Notes under the pieces: model-generated | What the model saw: the letters and a program-made list of their open reading frames with translations, nothing else | Database searches by the model: none | What the model was told of the DNA's origin: nothing | Shown here: positions 17,587-26,495 of the stretch, in pieces | Position numbering within the stretch: position 1 is the stretch's first letter | How the letters are laid out: every line of letters begins with the position of its first letter | Assembly (NCBI GenBank): GCA_945887855.1 | Contig: CAMCZP010000016.1 | Location: forward strand, 1 to 52,606 | Source of the DNA: Leptospira interrogans serovar Manilae | GTDB lineage: Bacteria; Spirochaetota; Leptospiria; Leptospirales; Leptospiraceae | Reading direction: 5' to 3' | Length of the DNA stretch: 52,606 nucleotides | Made by a program: the position numbers and the translations under genes

Positions 17587-18536
17587 TCTTTTATCTATTT
17601 ATAGATGGAATTGGTTATGGTGAAAATAATATAGAAAAAAACCCTTTTACAAAATTTGCTAATGGATTCCTCCTTCCTTTGGGTGGAAAGCCACTCCCGG
17701 AATCCTCCAAACTCCAACAGGGAGTTTATTTACGTACAGATGCATCGATGGGTATAAAGGGACTTCCCCAAAGTGCAACCGGGCAAACTGCTCTTTGGAC
17801 GGGCATAAGTGCTCCAAAGATTGTAAAAAGGCACATCAGCGGTTTTCCAACTTTTACTTTGAAAAAAATTATCTCACAATATTCCATCGTAAAGATCTTC
17901 CAGGAGCATGGCAAAAAAGCTTCCTTTTTAAACTGTTACAGTCCTACCTATATGCAAACTCTCGAAAAAAATAAAAAATATCTTTCTGCATCTACATTGG
18001 TCCAATTGGCGGCAGATTTGCCATTGAAAGATATGGAGGATCTCCGAAATGAGCGAGGTCTATTTATGGACATCACGCATGAAATCTTTCGAGAGTTCTC
18101 CAATGCTTTCTTAGAAGAAGATGATGAGTTAAGAAACATTCGAAATCCATACGAAATGGGAAAGAAAATCAAGCAGATGGGCAAGGACTCTGACCTAATT
18201 CTTTTTGAATATTTCTTAACCGATAAGGTAGGACACTCCATGGAATGGGCCAAAGCAAAATGGACAATTGATATTGTTGAACAATTTATAGAAGGAGTTC
18301 TGGATTCCCTTGATATCGAATCAGACCAGGTGATTGTTACATCCGATCATGGAAACCTAGAAGACCTATCTGACAAAGTTCACACCACCAATCCCGTGCC
18401 AACATTTCTCTATGGGAAGTACACCCATTTTCTCAAAGATAAAATACATTCTCTGAGTGATATAGTTCCTGCCCTTTATGAAGCAGTGGGAATACCTTGC
18501 AGACCGACCTTTGAAACAAACCCTACAGAGGACTGA
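17583..18536 (+). CDS. Alkaline-phosphatase-superfamily metalloenzyme (iPGM-like)
   Basis: A 317-residue relative of cofactor-independent phosphoglycerate mutase, too short for the full enzyme (about 510) and without its inserted transferase domain. Metal-site motifs are FIDGIGYG at the N-terminus, a nucleophile loop PQSATGQTALWTG (about residues 60-72), FEYFLTDKVGHSMEW (about 208-222) and VTSDHGNLEDL (about 250-260), with the iPGM-like TTNPVPTFLYG. It is therefore a two-metal phosphohydrolase or phosphomutase of unknown substrate. It sits between receiver-STAS (4-base overlap) and proC (no gap). Confidence 0.8.
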   Translation: MIFYLFIDGIGYGENNIEKNPFTKFANGFLLPLGGKPLPESSKLQQGVYLRTDASMGIKGLPQSATGQTALWTGISAPKIVKRHISGFPTFTLKKIISQYSIVKIFQEHGKKASFLNCYSPTYMQTLEKNKKYLSASTLVQLAADLPLKDMEDLRNERGLFMDITHEIFREFSNAFLEEDDELRNIRNPYEMGKKIKQMGKDSDLILFEYFLTDKVGHSMEWAKAKWTIDIVEQFIEGVLDSLDIESDQVIVTSDHGNLEDLSDKVHTTNPVPTFLYGKYTHFLKDKIHSLSDIVPALYEAVGIPCRPTFETNPTED

Positions 18537-19307
18537 ATGAAAAAAACAATTGGAATATTTGGTATTGGAAATATGGGGTATCCTATTTATAAAAATATAC
18601 CCGATATTTATGAAATTCTTGTCTATGACCCCTATACAAATCACACAGACATACCCTTAGAATCCTCATCTGAGGTTATGATTGAAAGATCGGATATTCT
18701 CATACTATGTGTCAAACCCGATAAGATAGAAACAGTTTTACGCAGCATCCAATCTCCAAAAAAAATTATCTCCATTGCAGCAGGAATCACTCTTTCAACC
18801 ATAAAGATGAATAGTCACAGTGACTCAAAAGCAATTCGAATAATGCCCAATCTACCATTGGTTGCAGGCGAAGGTGTGGTAGCATGTTTTGGTGATACAG
18901 ACCTGGTAGAAGAGGCAAAATCTATCTTCCAAAACACAGGACTTGTGATTGAATTAAACAATGAAAATGAAATAGATATCATCACTGCACTCTCCGGCTC
19001 TGGGCCGGCCTATGTGTATACATTTTTGCAGGCACTTGCAGAGGGTGGATTGAAATGTGGACTTAGTTATACACAATCACTTCAAATTGCAATCCAGACT
19101 GTTAAAGGTAGTATAATTTATATGGAGAACGAACTTAAGAACAATCCCACAACTCATCCATACCAACTTAGAAATAAAGTAGCATCACCTTCAGGTACCA
19201 CAATCTATGGATTGGAGAGTCTAGAGAAAAATGGTTTTACACATTCGGTTATGGAAGCTATTTTTATAGGGTATTTGCGTGCGAAGGAATTAGGAAGGAA
19301 AAAAGAC

Positions 19308-19310
<3 letters not shown>
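18537..19310 (+). CDS. proC: Pyrroline-5-carboxylate reductase
   Basis: Last step of proline synthesis, NAD(P)H-dependent. The 257 residues show the Rossmann start MKKTIGIFGIGNMGYPI, IRIMPNLPLVAGEGV (about 100-114) and the dimerisation/substrate helix ALSGSGPAYVYTFLQALAEG (about 150-169) followed by VASPSGTTIYGLESLE. It begins directly after the previous stop codon. Its TAG stop (19308-19310) lies under the 3' end of the initiator tRNA gene on the other strand. Confidence 0.93.
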
Positions 19311-19380
<70 letters not shown>

Positions 19381-19391
19381 TCGTAATAACC

Positions 19392-19419
19392 AACTTATAT
19401 TTAATCCTAACAGGGTCAA
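19392..19419 (-). promoter_or_regulatory. Promoter candidate for the initiator tRNA
   Basis: Read on the minus strand: TTGACC (19419-19414), a 16-base spacer, TAAGTT (19397-19392). A start about 7 bases on would leave a leader of roughly 5 bases before the tRNA. The -10 is a poor match; TATAAG two bases upstream is the alternative, with a 14-base spacer. Confidence 0.4.
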
Positions 19420-19513
19420 GGAATCCTTTATCTCATTGTGTAATTATAAAAAAAATATTGTTGCCCTACTCTATACTCTCATGGTATGTAACTAAACTTA
19501 AAGGTGAATATTT

Positions 19514-20584
19514 ATGCTCAAAAAAATTGATGAACTAAGCAGTGATATATTTGAACATTATGAAAAAAAAATATATGATCAAAAACAGCTGATTGAAATC
19601 AGCAAAGCTCTTAACTCCACACTAGATTACAATGCCCTAATAGATTCTATTCTTAATACCTGTTTGGCGCAAATGCATACACTAAATGCTGCAGTGTATT
19701 TGGCACCAGATGTGGATGCACCTTATTTTACAATTGATTCCAGCTTTAAAGGTTTTGATTTTTCAGAAAAAGAAATACAAACTCATATCAACATTGATTC
19801 TCCTTTTATTCAATATTTTGAAGAGAAACCCAAAGCAATTGCACTTAAAGCATTAGAAAAGATTGGAAATATGCAAAATGATGAATACTTCAAAATGTAC
19901 AAAGCCCAAGGAGTGGAAGTAATTTCTCCTCTCAGTGCCAAAGGCAAGGTCAGTGGAGTTTTGATTTTGGGCGAGAAGATGAATACAGATGTGTATGCTG
20001 AGGAAGAAAAAGATTTTTTAACAAATCTTACATCTCTAGCTGCCATTGCAGTCCAAAATGCAAGGTTGTACGAATTGGCCACAGTAGATATGATGACCCA
20101 ACTAAAGGTTCACCACTACTTCCAAAGTAAACTCAGAGAGGAAATGGAAAAGTGCCGAAAAAAAGGAACAAAATTAGCACTTCTTTTTACTGATGTTGAT
20201 AAATTTAAAGTTTTCAATGATACGTATGGCCACCAAGCAGGTGATGCTGTTTTGATTGAAGTTGCCAAAAAGGTGATGGATTGCTGTAGAAAAAATGACA
20301 TTGCCGCAAGATATGGTGGTGAGGAATTCTGTGTGGTTATGCCGGGAGCAAGTGTGGATGACGGATTTGAGATGGGTGAAAAAATTCGCAAAGCAATTGA
20401 GGCACATAGGGTATTAAATCCCAATACAGGGGAAGAGTTAAAAGTTACTATTAGCGTGGGTGTCACTGAATACCACCATCTAGACAAACATAACAAAGAA
20501 CTCATTGAAAGATCTGACCAAGCACTCTACAAAGCTAAACATGGTGGAAGAAACCAAACTGTTACAAATCCCAGAAAGGATTGA
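19514..20584 (+). CDS. GAF-GGDEF diguanylate cyclase
   Basis: Makes cyclic di-GMP from GTP. Of 356 residues, about 25-185 form a GAF sensor domain and about 190-350 the GGDEF domain. The active-site motif is GGEEF (268-272), preceded by an RxxD inhibitory site (Arg259-Asp262), so product feedback is expected. LFTDVDKFKVFNDTYGHQAGD and the late ISVGVTEY and SDQALYKAKHGGRN are intact. There is no transmembrane segment, so it is a cytoplasmic sensor. AAAGGTGA precedes the ATG. A DUF1577/PilZ-like candidate effector is encoded downstream on the same strand (25021). Confidence 0.93.
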   Translation: MLKKIDELSSDIFEHYEKKIYDQKQLIEISKALNSTLDYNALIDSILNTCLAQMHTLNAAVYLAPDVDAPYFTIDSSFKGFDFSEKEIQTHINIDSPFIQYFEEKPKAIALKALEKIGNMQNDEYFKMYKAQGVEVISPLSAKGKVSGVLILGEKMNTDVYAEEEKDFLTNLTSLAAIAVQNARLYELATVDMMTQLKVHHYFQSKLREEMEKCRKKGTKLALLFTDVDKFKVFNDTYGHQAGDAVLIEVAKKVMDCCRKNDIAARYGGEEFCVVMPGASVDDGFEMGEKIRKAIEAHRVLNPNTGEELKVTISVGVTEYHHLDKHNKELIERSDQALYKAKHGGRNQTVTNPRKD

Positions 20585-20649
20585 AAATATCTAAAAAAAA
20601 ATAATAAACAGTAGCACGGATTCCTTCTATTCAAAACGCTTTATTTAAG

Positions 20650-21597
20650 ATGAATCTTGGCTATTTAACAACTTTTCTTTTAAAAGGATTAGGTTTTATT
20701 TTTCAAAATAACTATATCTTCTTTTTACTTACTATTGTTGTAAGTTGTTCATCTATTGAAAAGAAGGACTGGAAGGATAAATATGTATTTTTGGCATACA
20801 CAGGGAATCTTCCAGTAATAGAATTAGTAGGTTACCCTTCCGAAAAAAATTATGCTCCTCCAGCTAAACTAAGGTTACTTCTAGATACCGGTTCCAATTT
20901 ATCCTTTCTAAGGAAAGAATTTTTACCCACTAAAAAATCATCAGAAAAATATATCTCTTATACAATAAGTGGTGCATCTGAAATCAATATTCATAAATTA
21001 AATATAGAATTGGAAACACCCAATGGAGAAAAACTAACTTCTGAACAAGTATTTCACATGATAGAATTTAGGAAGGACTTTCCCTTTGATGGGATTCTAG
21101 GAAATGATTTCTTGCAAAAATATACTCTACTTTATAGTCATTCGGAAGGGATCTATATTTTCAACAATGATCCCAAAGATTTAGAAAAGGATTTCACTTT
21201 GATCACCATATTAAATGATGTGAAAAGTCATCTTGTGATACCAGTTGAATTAGATAAAACTCTTCTTTACTTTTTGTTAGATACAGGGGCTGAAATATCA
21301 TATATTGATGAAGACCATGTTAAAAAATTAAACATAGATTCTCACACCACCAGAAAGTACACTAATTTTACAGGAGAAATTAGAGAATCGAGTACATATA
21401 TTTTACCTAGTCTCTGCCTTCAGGAAAAATTATGCTCAAAAAATATAGAACTTCTGGCAAACCAAAACTTAAGAAACTTTTTAGGACAGAGCAATATCAA
21501 AGTCTCCGGATTATTTGGAATGAACTGGTTAAAAAATTACTATTTATTAATTAAGTATCCTGATAGAAAAGTTTATCTTAAAAGTAAGAGTATCTAA
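20650..21597 (+). CDS. Two-lobed aspartic-protease-like lipoprotein
   Basis: 315 residues with two retropepsin-like lobes. Lobe 1 has LRLLLDTGSNLSFL (Asp79-Thr-Gly) and FDGILGNDFL (146-155). Lobe 2 has LLYFLLDTGAEISYID (Asp211-Thr-Gly) and VSGLFGMNWL (285-294). Each lobe thus carries the D-T-G loop and the later hydrophobic-Gly pair of aspartic proteases. The N-terminus has a hydrophobic stretch ending TIVVSC (Cys33), a plausible spirochete lipobox, so the protein is likely membrane-anchored and periplasmic. Most bacterial relatives have one lobe and must dimerise. Substrate unknown. mnmA begins right after its stop. Confidence 0.75.
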   Translation: MNLGYLTTFLLKGLGFIFQNNYIFFLLTIVVSCSSIEKKDWKDKYVFLAYTGNLPVIELVGYPSEKNYAPPAKLRLLLDTGSNLSFLRKEFLPTKKSSEKYISYTISGASEINIHKLNIELETPNGEKLTSEQVFHMIEFRKDFPFDGILGNDFLQKYTLLYSHSEGIYIFNNDPKDLEKDFTLITILNDVKSHLVIPVELDKTLLYFLLDTGAEISYIDEDHVKKLNIDSHTTRKYTNFTGEIRESSTYILPSLCLQEKLCSKNIELLANQNLRNFLGQSNIKVSGLFGMNWLKNYYLLIKYPDRKVYLKSKSI

Positions 21598-22743
21598 ATG
21601 AAAGAAAAGATAATAGTAGCAATGAGTGGTGGTGTAGACAGTGCAGTCACTGCCGGGATTTTATTAGAAAAGGGTTATGATGTAATAGGAGTTAACCTCA
21701 GAACTTGGGAGTATGAAGCACCATCTTGCGATACAACAAAAAAATCTTGTTGTTCACCTGAAGATATTCGGGATGCAAGGGATGTGGGTTTAAGTTTTAA
21801 CATTCCTTTTTATGTAATTAGAATGGATAAAGTATTTGGAGAAAAAGTAATACAAAGATTTATTGATGACTATAAATCGGGACGCACTCCAAATCCCTGC
21901 GTTGAATGCAATACATTTGTAAAATTTGGTGCTCTATTTGAAAAAGCAAAAGCCCTTGGAATTGAAAAAATTGCAACCGGTCACTATGCTAGAATTGAGC
22001 AAATTGGAAATCGTTTCGCCATTGCAAATGGTAAAGATTCAAAAAAAAACCAAGCTTACTACCTTTATGGACTGTCTCAAGAAAATATAAGAAATACAGT
22101 TTTTCCGTTAGGTGAAATGGAAAAACCTCAAGTGAGGGAACTAGCCAGAAAATTTGGTTTGGTGGTTGCAGACAAACCTGAATCCCAAGAGATTTGTTTT
22201 ATTCCTGAAAATGACTATCGTTTATTTTTAGAGAAAAAAAATATCCAATTTACTCCCGGGTTTTTCAAAATGAAAGATGGTTCAATAGTTGGAAAACATT
22301 CAGGGAAAGAAAAGTTCACCATTGGCCAGAGAAAGGGCTTGGGTATTTCATGGAAATCCCCATTGTATGTAGTTGGAATAGAAGATGATGGAACTGTTCG
22401 ATTAGGGGAAGAGGAAGAAACTTATTGCTCGGGGTTTGTAGTGGAAGATGTAACCTTTCAGGGTATGATTCTGGAAGAAAAGGAGACTATCCATTGTAAA
22501 GTCCAAATAAGATACCGCCACAGCCCTATTCTCTGTAAAATTACCTTACTAGACAAAAAGCTCCATGTAACCCCCCTAGAAGAAGTTCAAAGCGTTACAC
22601 CGGGGCAATCAGCTGTTTTTTATCCCCAAAATGGAGAATATTTGCTCATGGGGGGAATCATTGAAAAAGGTTCCATAAAAAACCAAACCAAGTCATTAAG
22701 AGACATAAATATTTCCTCAATACTTCCCAATCCCGTTCGATAA
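21598..22743 (+). CDS. mnmA: tRNA-specific 2-thiouridylase
   Basis: Thiolates U34 in tRNA for Lys, Glu and Gln. The 381 residues begin with the PP-loop IIVAMSGGVDSAVTAGILL. The two catalytic cysteines are in NPCVECN (about residue 101) and SQEICFIPEND (about 201). KFTIGQRKGLGI and the C-terminal beta domain are present. The start codon directly follows the stop of the protease gene (TAAATG). Confidence 0.95.
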   Translation: MKEKIIVAMSGGVDSAVTAGILLEKGYDVIGVNLRTWEYEAPSCDTTKKSCCSPEDIRDARDVGLSFNIPFYVIRMDKVFGEKVIQRFIDDYKSGRTPNPCVECNTFVKFGALFEKAKALGIEKIATGHYARIEQIGNRFAIANGKDSKKNQAYYLYGLSQENIRNTVFPLGEMEKPQVRELARKFGLVVADKPESQEICFIPENDYRLFLEKKNIQFTPGFFKMKDGSIVGKHSGKEKFTIGQRKGLGISWKSPLYVVGIEDDGTVRLGEEEETYCSGFVVEDVTFQGMILEEKETIHCKVQIRYRHSPILCKITLLDKKLHVTPLEEVQSVTPGQSAVFYPQNGEYLLMGGIIEKGSIKNQTKSLRDINISSILPNPVR

Positions 22744-22765
22744 ATAAAATAAGAACGAGGATGCA

Positions 22766-25012
22766 TTGTTAAATAGAATCAAAGATAAAACTATACTTAT
22801 AATTGGTGGGGGGCTCCTCCAATGTCCCATCATTGAAACTGCACGATCTATGAAACTCCGTACAGTAGTTGCGGATATGAATCTAGAAGCTCCTGGATTT
22901 GAATTTGCTCATTCCAAGATAACTATGAGTACAAAAGATATTGAAGGTATGGTACGGGAGGCTAAAAAATTTGCTGATTCTGAACCCATCCATGCGGTTA
23001 TCACTGCAGGAACCGATGCAAGTATGACTGTAGCTGCGGTTGCAAATGCATTGAACCTTCCTGGAATTCGTTTTAAGGATGCAGAAGCAGCTTCAAATAA
23101 AATTAAAATGCGTAAAAGGTTAAAGGAATTCAATGTTCCCATTCCTGAATTTGCTGCTATCTGGAATATCCAGGATGCAAGGGATGCATTAGAATTTTTA
23201 AAATTTCCTTTGGTTATGAAACCTGCTGACAATATGGGAGCAAGAGGAGTTATAAAAGTTTCAAATAGAGAAGAATTGCATGCAGCTTTTAAACATGCTA
23301 AAAAGTACTCTCCTACGGGCGAAATGATCCTGGAAGAATATATGGAGGGACCCGAAGTAAGTGTGGATGCAATCACCTGGAATGGAAATTTTCGTATTAC
23401 TGGGCTCGCTGATAGGATCATAGAGCGTGAGCCCTATTTCATAGAAGTTGGCCATACAATGCCCTCCACCCTACCACAAGAAACCCAAAAAGAAATTGAG
23501 AGAATTATGTTTATGGGTATGAAAGCTCTGGGTATCACAATTGGATCGGGAAAGGGGGATATAAAAGTTACCCCTACTGGAGTCAAAGTGGGTGAGATAG
23601 CTGCGAGATTGAGCGGGGGATTTATGTCTGCCTATACATTTCCACTATCATGTGGAATAAATTTAAATAGAGCTGCCATTTTAATTGCCCTCGGTGAAGA
23701 GCCTGATGATTTAAACGAAAAATGGAAAAAGGTATCCATAGAAAGATCCATACTGGCAAGTCCTGGAAAGCTGGTCTCAATCAGCGGGGTGGAAGAAGCT
23801 CGAGATATAGAAGGTGTTTCTGAAATTTTTATACAAAATAAGGTTGGAGATATCATCAGTGACCCTACCAATAATATTGAAAAATCAGGGCATTTCATCA
23901 TTACTACTTCAAGCTTAAAAGAATGTGAAGAAATTTTTGAAAAAGTAAAAAATGTAGTACGATTTGAAACGGACAGTTATTATTCTTTAAATGAAAAGCT
24001 CATCAACCAGACTGCAAGACAGAAATTTGGTAAAGATATATGTTGGGTCTGTAAGGTATGCGATGGAACAGATTGTGCATCAGGTGTTCCTGGGATGGGA
24101 GGAGTTGGAAAGATGGAAACTTTCCAAGATAACTCAAAAGCTCTCAAAGAGTATACCATTTTGCCCAGATATATCAGAGACCAAGTAAACCCGAATACAA
24201 ATTTTCATTTTTTAGGTAAACAATTCACTGTGCCCATCATGGCAGCTCCAATGACAGGTGCTACAACAAATATGAACAATGCAATGGATGAATTTCAATA
24301 TTCAAGTGTTGTTTTACAGGGCTCATTAGAGTCAGGAAGTATTGCATGGTTAGGAGATGGGGCGACTCCCGATAAATATATTCAAATGCTTTCGGCAATA
24401 CAAAAAGTAGAGGGTATGGGAATATTGATTTGCAAACCCAGAGCGGATGAAGGAATGTTGAGAGAACGATTTCAGGAAGCACAGAGACAGGGAATTTTTG
24501 CTTTAGGAATGGACATAGATGCTTTTAATTTCAAAACATTGATTCAAAAGAACCAACAAGCACCCAGTAGAAATATAAATGATCTTAAAAATATAAGAAA
24601 ATTCACCAATTTGCCGTTTATAATAAAAGGAATTATGACCGAGGAAGATGCAGAACTTGCAATTGAAATTGGTGCAGATGCCTTAGTTGTATCAAACCAC
24701 GGTGGAAGGGTTATGGATGAAATGCCGGGAACGGCAAGAGTACTACAAAAAATAAGCGAAAGAGTTGCCCGCAGAGTTCCTGTATTAGTCGATGGCGGAG
24801 TAAGAAGTGGAATGGATGTTTTTAAAATGATTGCTTTAGGAGCCGATGCAGTTCTCGTAGGAAGACCAATTGCAATCTCAGCAGTAGGTGGTGATGTACC
24901 AGGTGTTAAGTTTTTATACAATCAGTACACAAATGAATTAAAAAATACGATGAATATTACAGGTGCTGAATCACTAAAGAATATTAGTAAAGATATGCTT
25001 TTGAAAAAGTAA
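22766..25012 (+). CDS. ATP-grasp domain fused to FMN-dependent alpha-hydroxy-acid dehydrogenase-like domain
   Basis: 748 residues in two enzyme halves. Residues 1-410 form an ATP-grasp ligase: pre-ATP Rossmann start TILIIGGGLLQCP, LVMKPADNMGARGV (149-162), ILEEYMEGPEVSV (188-200) and KVGEIAARLSGG (274-285). A hinge then carries Cys426, Cys429, Cys432 and Cys437 (CWVCKVCDGTDC). Residues 440-748 form an FMN TIM barrel of the lactate oxidase/dehydrogenase family, with the flavin Lys621 (FIIKGIM), catalytic His645 in SNHGGR, and DGGVRSGMDVFK...GADAVLVGRP. Cysteine-headed FMN proteins of this sort occur alone in Firmicutes. The start is TTG with GAGG about 9 bases upstream. The joint reaction is unknown. 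Confidence 0.85.
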   Translation: MLNRIKDKTILIIGGGLLQCPIIETARSMKLRTVVADMNLEAPGFEFAHSKITMSTKDIEGMVREAKKFADSEPIHAVITAGTDASMTVAAVANALNLPGIRFKDAEAASNKIKMRKRLKEFNVPIPEFAAIWNIQDARDALEFLKFPLVMKPADNMGARGVIKVSNREELHAAFKHAKKYSPTGEMILEEYMEGPEVSVDAITWNGNFRITGLADRIIEREPYFIEVGHTMPSTLPQETQKEIERIMFMGMKALGITIGSGKGDIKVTPTGVKVGEIAARLSGGFMSAYTFPLSCGINLNRAAILIALGEEPDDLNEKWKKVSIERSILASPGKLVSISGVEEARDIEGVSEIFIQNKVGDIISDPTNNIEKSGHFIITTSSLKECEEIFEKVKNVVRFETDSYYSLNEKLINQTARQKFGKDICWVCKVCDGTDCASGVPGMGGVGKMETFQDNSKALKEYTILPRYIRDQVNPNTNFHFLGKQFTVPIMAAPMTGATTNMNNAMDEFQYSSVVLQGSLESGSIAWLGDGATPDKYIQMLSAIQKVEGMGILICKPRADEGMLRERFQEAQRQGIFALGMDIDAFNFKTLIQKNQQAPSRNINDLKNIRKFTNLPFIIKGIMTEEDAELAIEIGADALVVSNHGGRVMDEMPGTARVLQKISERVARRVPVLVDGGVRSGMDVFKMIALGADAVLVGRPIAISAVGGDVPGVKFLYNQYTNELKNTMNITGAESLKNISKDMLLKK

Positions 25013-25020
25013 AGGTTTAT

Positions 25021-26136
25021 ATGACAAAGGTAGATACAATTAAAGATTTCGAACAAATCAAAAAAGTATTTGAAACAAATTATCCCAATCTACCTATATT
25101 CATGTATCATGATGGAAAACAATATCCTGTAAAAGTAATAAATATTAATTCTGAAAGTTTCATCATTAAAAATGTAGGGAGAACTGACAAAGATAACCGC
25201 CTACTTTCCTTTACCAATGATGGGAAATTATATAAATTTACTTTTAAGTTTTTGGGTTCAAATGGTAACTATGATATTTTACAGCCTACCACCTTAGATA
25301 TTGTTCCAGCATCAAGAGTCTTAAAGCGAGTCAAGTCTGAACTATTATATTTAACAAACATATCCAGTCAGAATGATATATTGAAATCATTGGTATCAGA
25401 TAATGTCAGAATCAATACATTATTAAAATCTTTTAGCACTAAAGTTAGAGACAAAATCTCAGTGTTAGAATTGTTTATTCATGAAAGAGTTGATGTTCGA
25501 TTAAAACTACTCAATGATCATGATAAATATATTTTTATCCCAGACAAAGCTAATACGGAAAGTGTTCCCAAAGAATGCGTGCCATACAATGACTACATGA
25601 ATCAGCTTAGAAATGCAAAAGGAATAGAAAAGCTTATATCTGAAATCACACTTCCCCTAAAATTTAGAAATATTTTTACCTTTGGTTATATATCAGCTCA
25701 AAATGAGTATCCAATGGATGAGGGTTATCTAAAAATCGTCACTGCCATTTCCAATGGGATTAAAAAAGAGATCTTTTCTAATCCCATCATCAATGAATCA
25801 AAAGAAGCTAGTTTTATAGTTGACATAACGTCAGAAGGATTTAGTATTTTTCATACTAATTTTGCAAATTTTGGAAAATTATTTACCATTGGAGGGATTA
25901 TTATTTTTGAACTCTGTGCATCAGCAGAAGAGAAAATTGTCTGCAGAGCAAGCATTCGCAATATCAAACCCACCGAAAAACAGTTTAGAATTGGTTGTCA
26001 GTTTTATACCAACTCAGAAGAAGAACTCAAAGCCATACATGCTTTTTTAAAAAAACACATTCCTCATTTTGAGATCAAACAAGCTCCCGATTCAACACCT
26101 CCAGCAACTCCCCCACAAGAACAGGTTAAAAAATAA
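25021..26136 (+). CDS. DUF1577/PilZ-like protein
   Basis: 371 residues, soluble. The C-terminal 120 residues have a PilZ-like beta barrel (FIVDITSEGFSIFH, then GKLFTIGGIIIFELCAS and FRIGCQFYTNSEEE). The full architecture resembles the DUF1577 family, known to me mainly from Leptospira. A classic RxxxR switch for c-di-GMP is not clear, so binding is uncertain. A proline-rich tail ends the protein. It starts 8 bases after the ATP-grasp fusion and lies in the same gene run as the diguanylate cyclase at 19514, which supports a signalling role by context. Confidence 0.6.
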   Translation: MTKVDTIKDFEQIKKVFETNYPNLPIFMYHDGKQYPVKVININSESFIIKNVGRTDKDNRLLSFTNDGKLYKFTFKFLGSNGNYDILQPTTLDIVPASRVLKRVKSELLYLTNISSQNDILKSLVSDNVRINTLLKSFSTKVRDKISVLELFIHERVDVRLKLLNDHDKYIFIPDKANTESVPKECVPYNDYMNQLRNAKGIEKLISEITLPLKFRNIFTFGYISAQNEYPMDEGYLKIVTAISNGIKKEIFSNPIINESKEASFIVDITSEGFSIFHTNFANFGKLFTIGGIIIFELCASAEEKIVCRASIRNIKPTEKQFRIGCQFYTNSEEELKAIHAFLKKHIPHFEIKQAPDSTPPATPPQEQVKK

Positions 26137-26209
26137 TTCACAAATTCTTCCTTGACTTTTTTAAACAAGGATAGTTTTTTCTACCTATAAACTAAACCAG
26201 GGGAATACT

Positions 26210-26482
26210 ATGGAAAAAGAAATTAAAGATGCATTGAATTTTATGATAGGGGCTGCAACTAGCGTAAAAAATGAGTCTGAAAAAATATACGGAAACATTG
26301 AATCAAAGTTAAAAGAACTTTCAGAGAAAGGGGCAGCAGACCAAAGTGAGTTATCGAATAGCATTAGAAAGTACACAGAAGAAGCATTCAAAGAAATTGA
26401 TAAATTACTCACCGATGCAAGAACTCGTTTTGACGAAGTAAAAGCTAAAGCTGAAGCAGCACTCCCACAAGAAAAAAAATAG
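26210..26482 (+). CDS. Phasin-like coiled-coil protein
   Basis: 90 residues, almost entirely amphipathic helix with heptad pattern, rich in Lys, Glu and Ala, and with no signal peptide. It resembles the helical core of polyhydroxyalkanoate granule-associated (phasin-like) proteins; a generic coiled-coil protein is the alternative. A strong ribosome site, AGGGGA, lies 6 bases before the ATG. It is followed by a bidirectional terminator. Confidence 0.65.
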   Translation: MEKEIKDALNFMIGAATSVKNESEKIYGNIESKLKELSEKGAADQSELSNSIRKYTEEAFKEIDKLLTDARTRFDEVKAKAEAALPQEKK

Positions 26483-26495
26483 GTTAGAAAGATCA

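Noticed and set aside
26150..26185. TTGACT promoter before the phasin-like gene
   Set aside because: A good -35 word is present but no -10 word lies 16-18 bases downstream.
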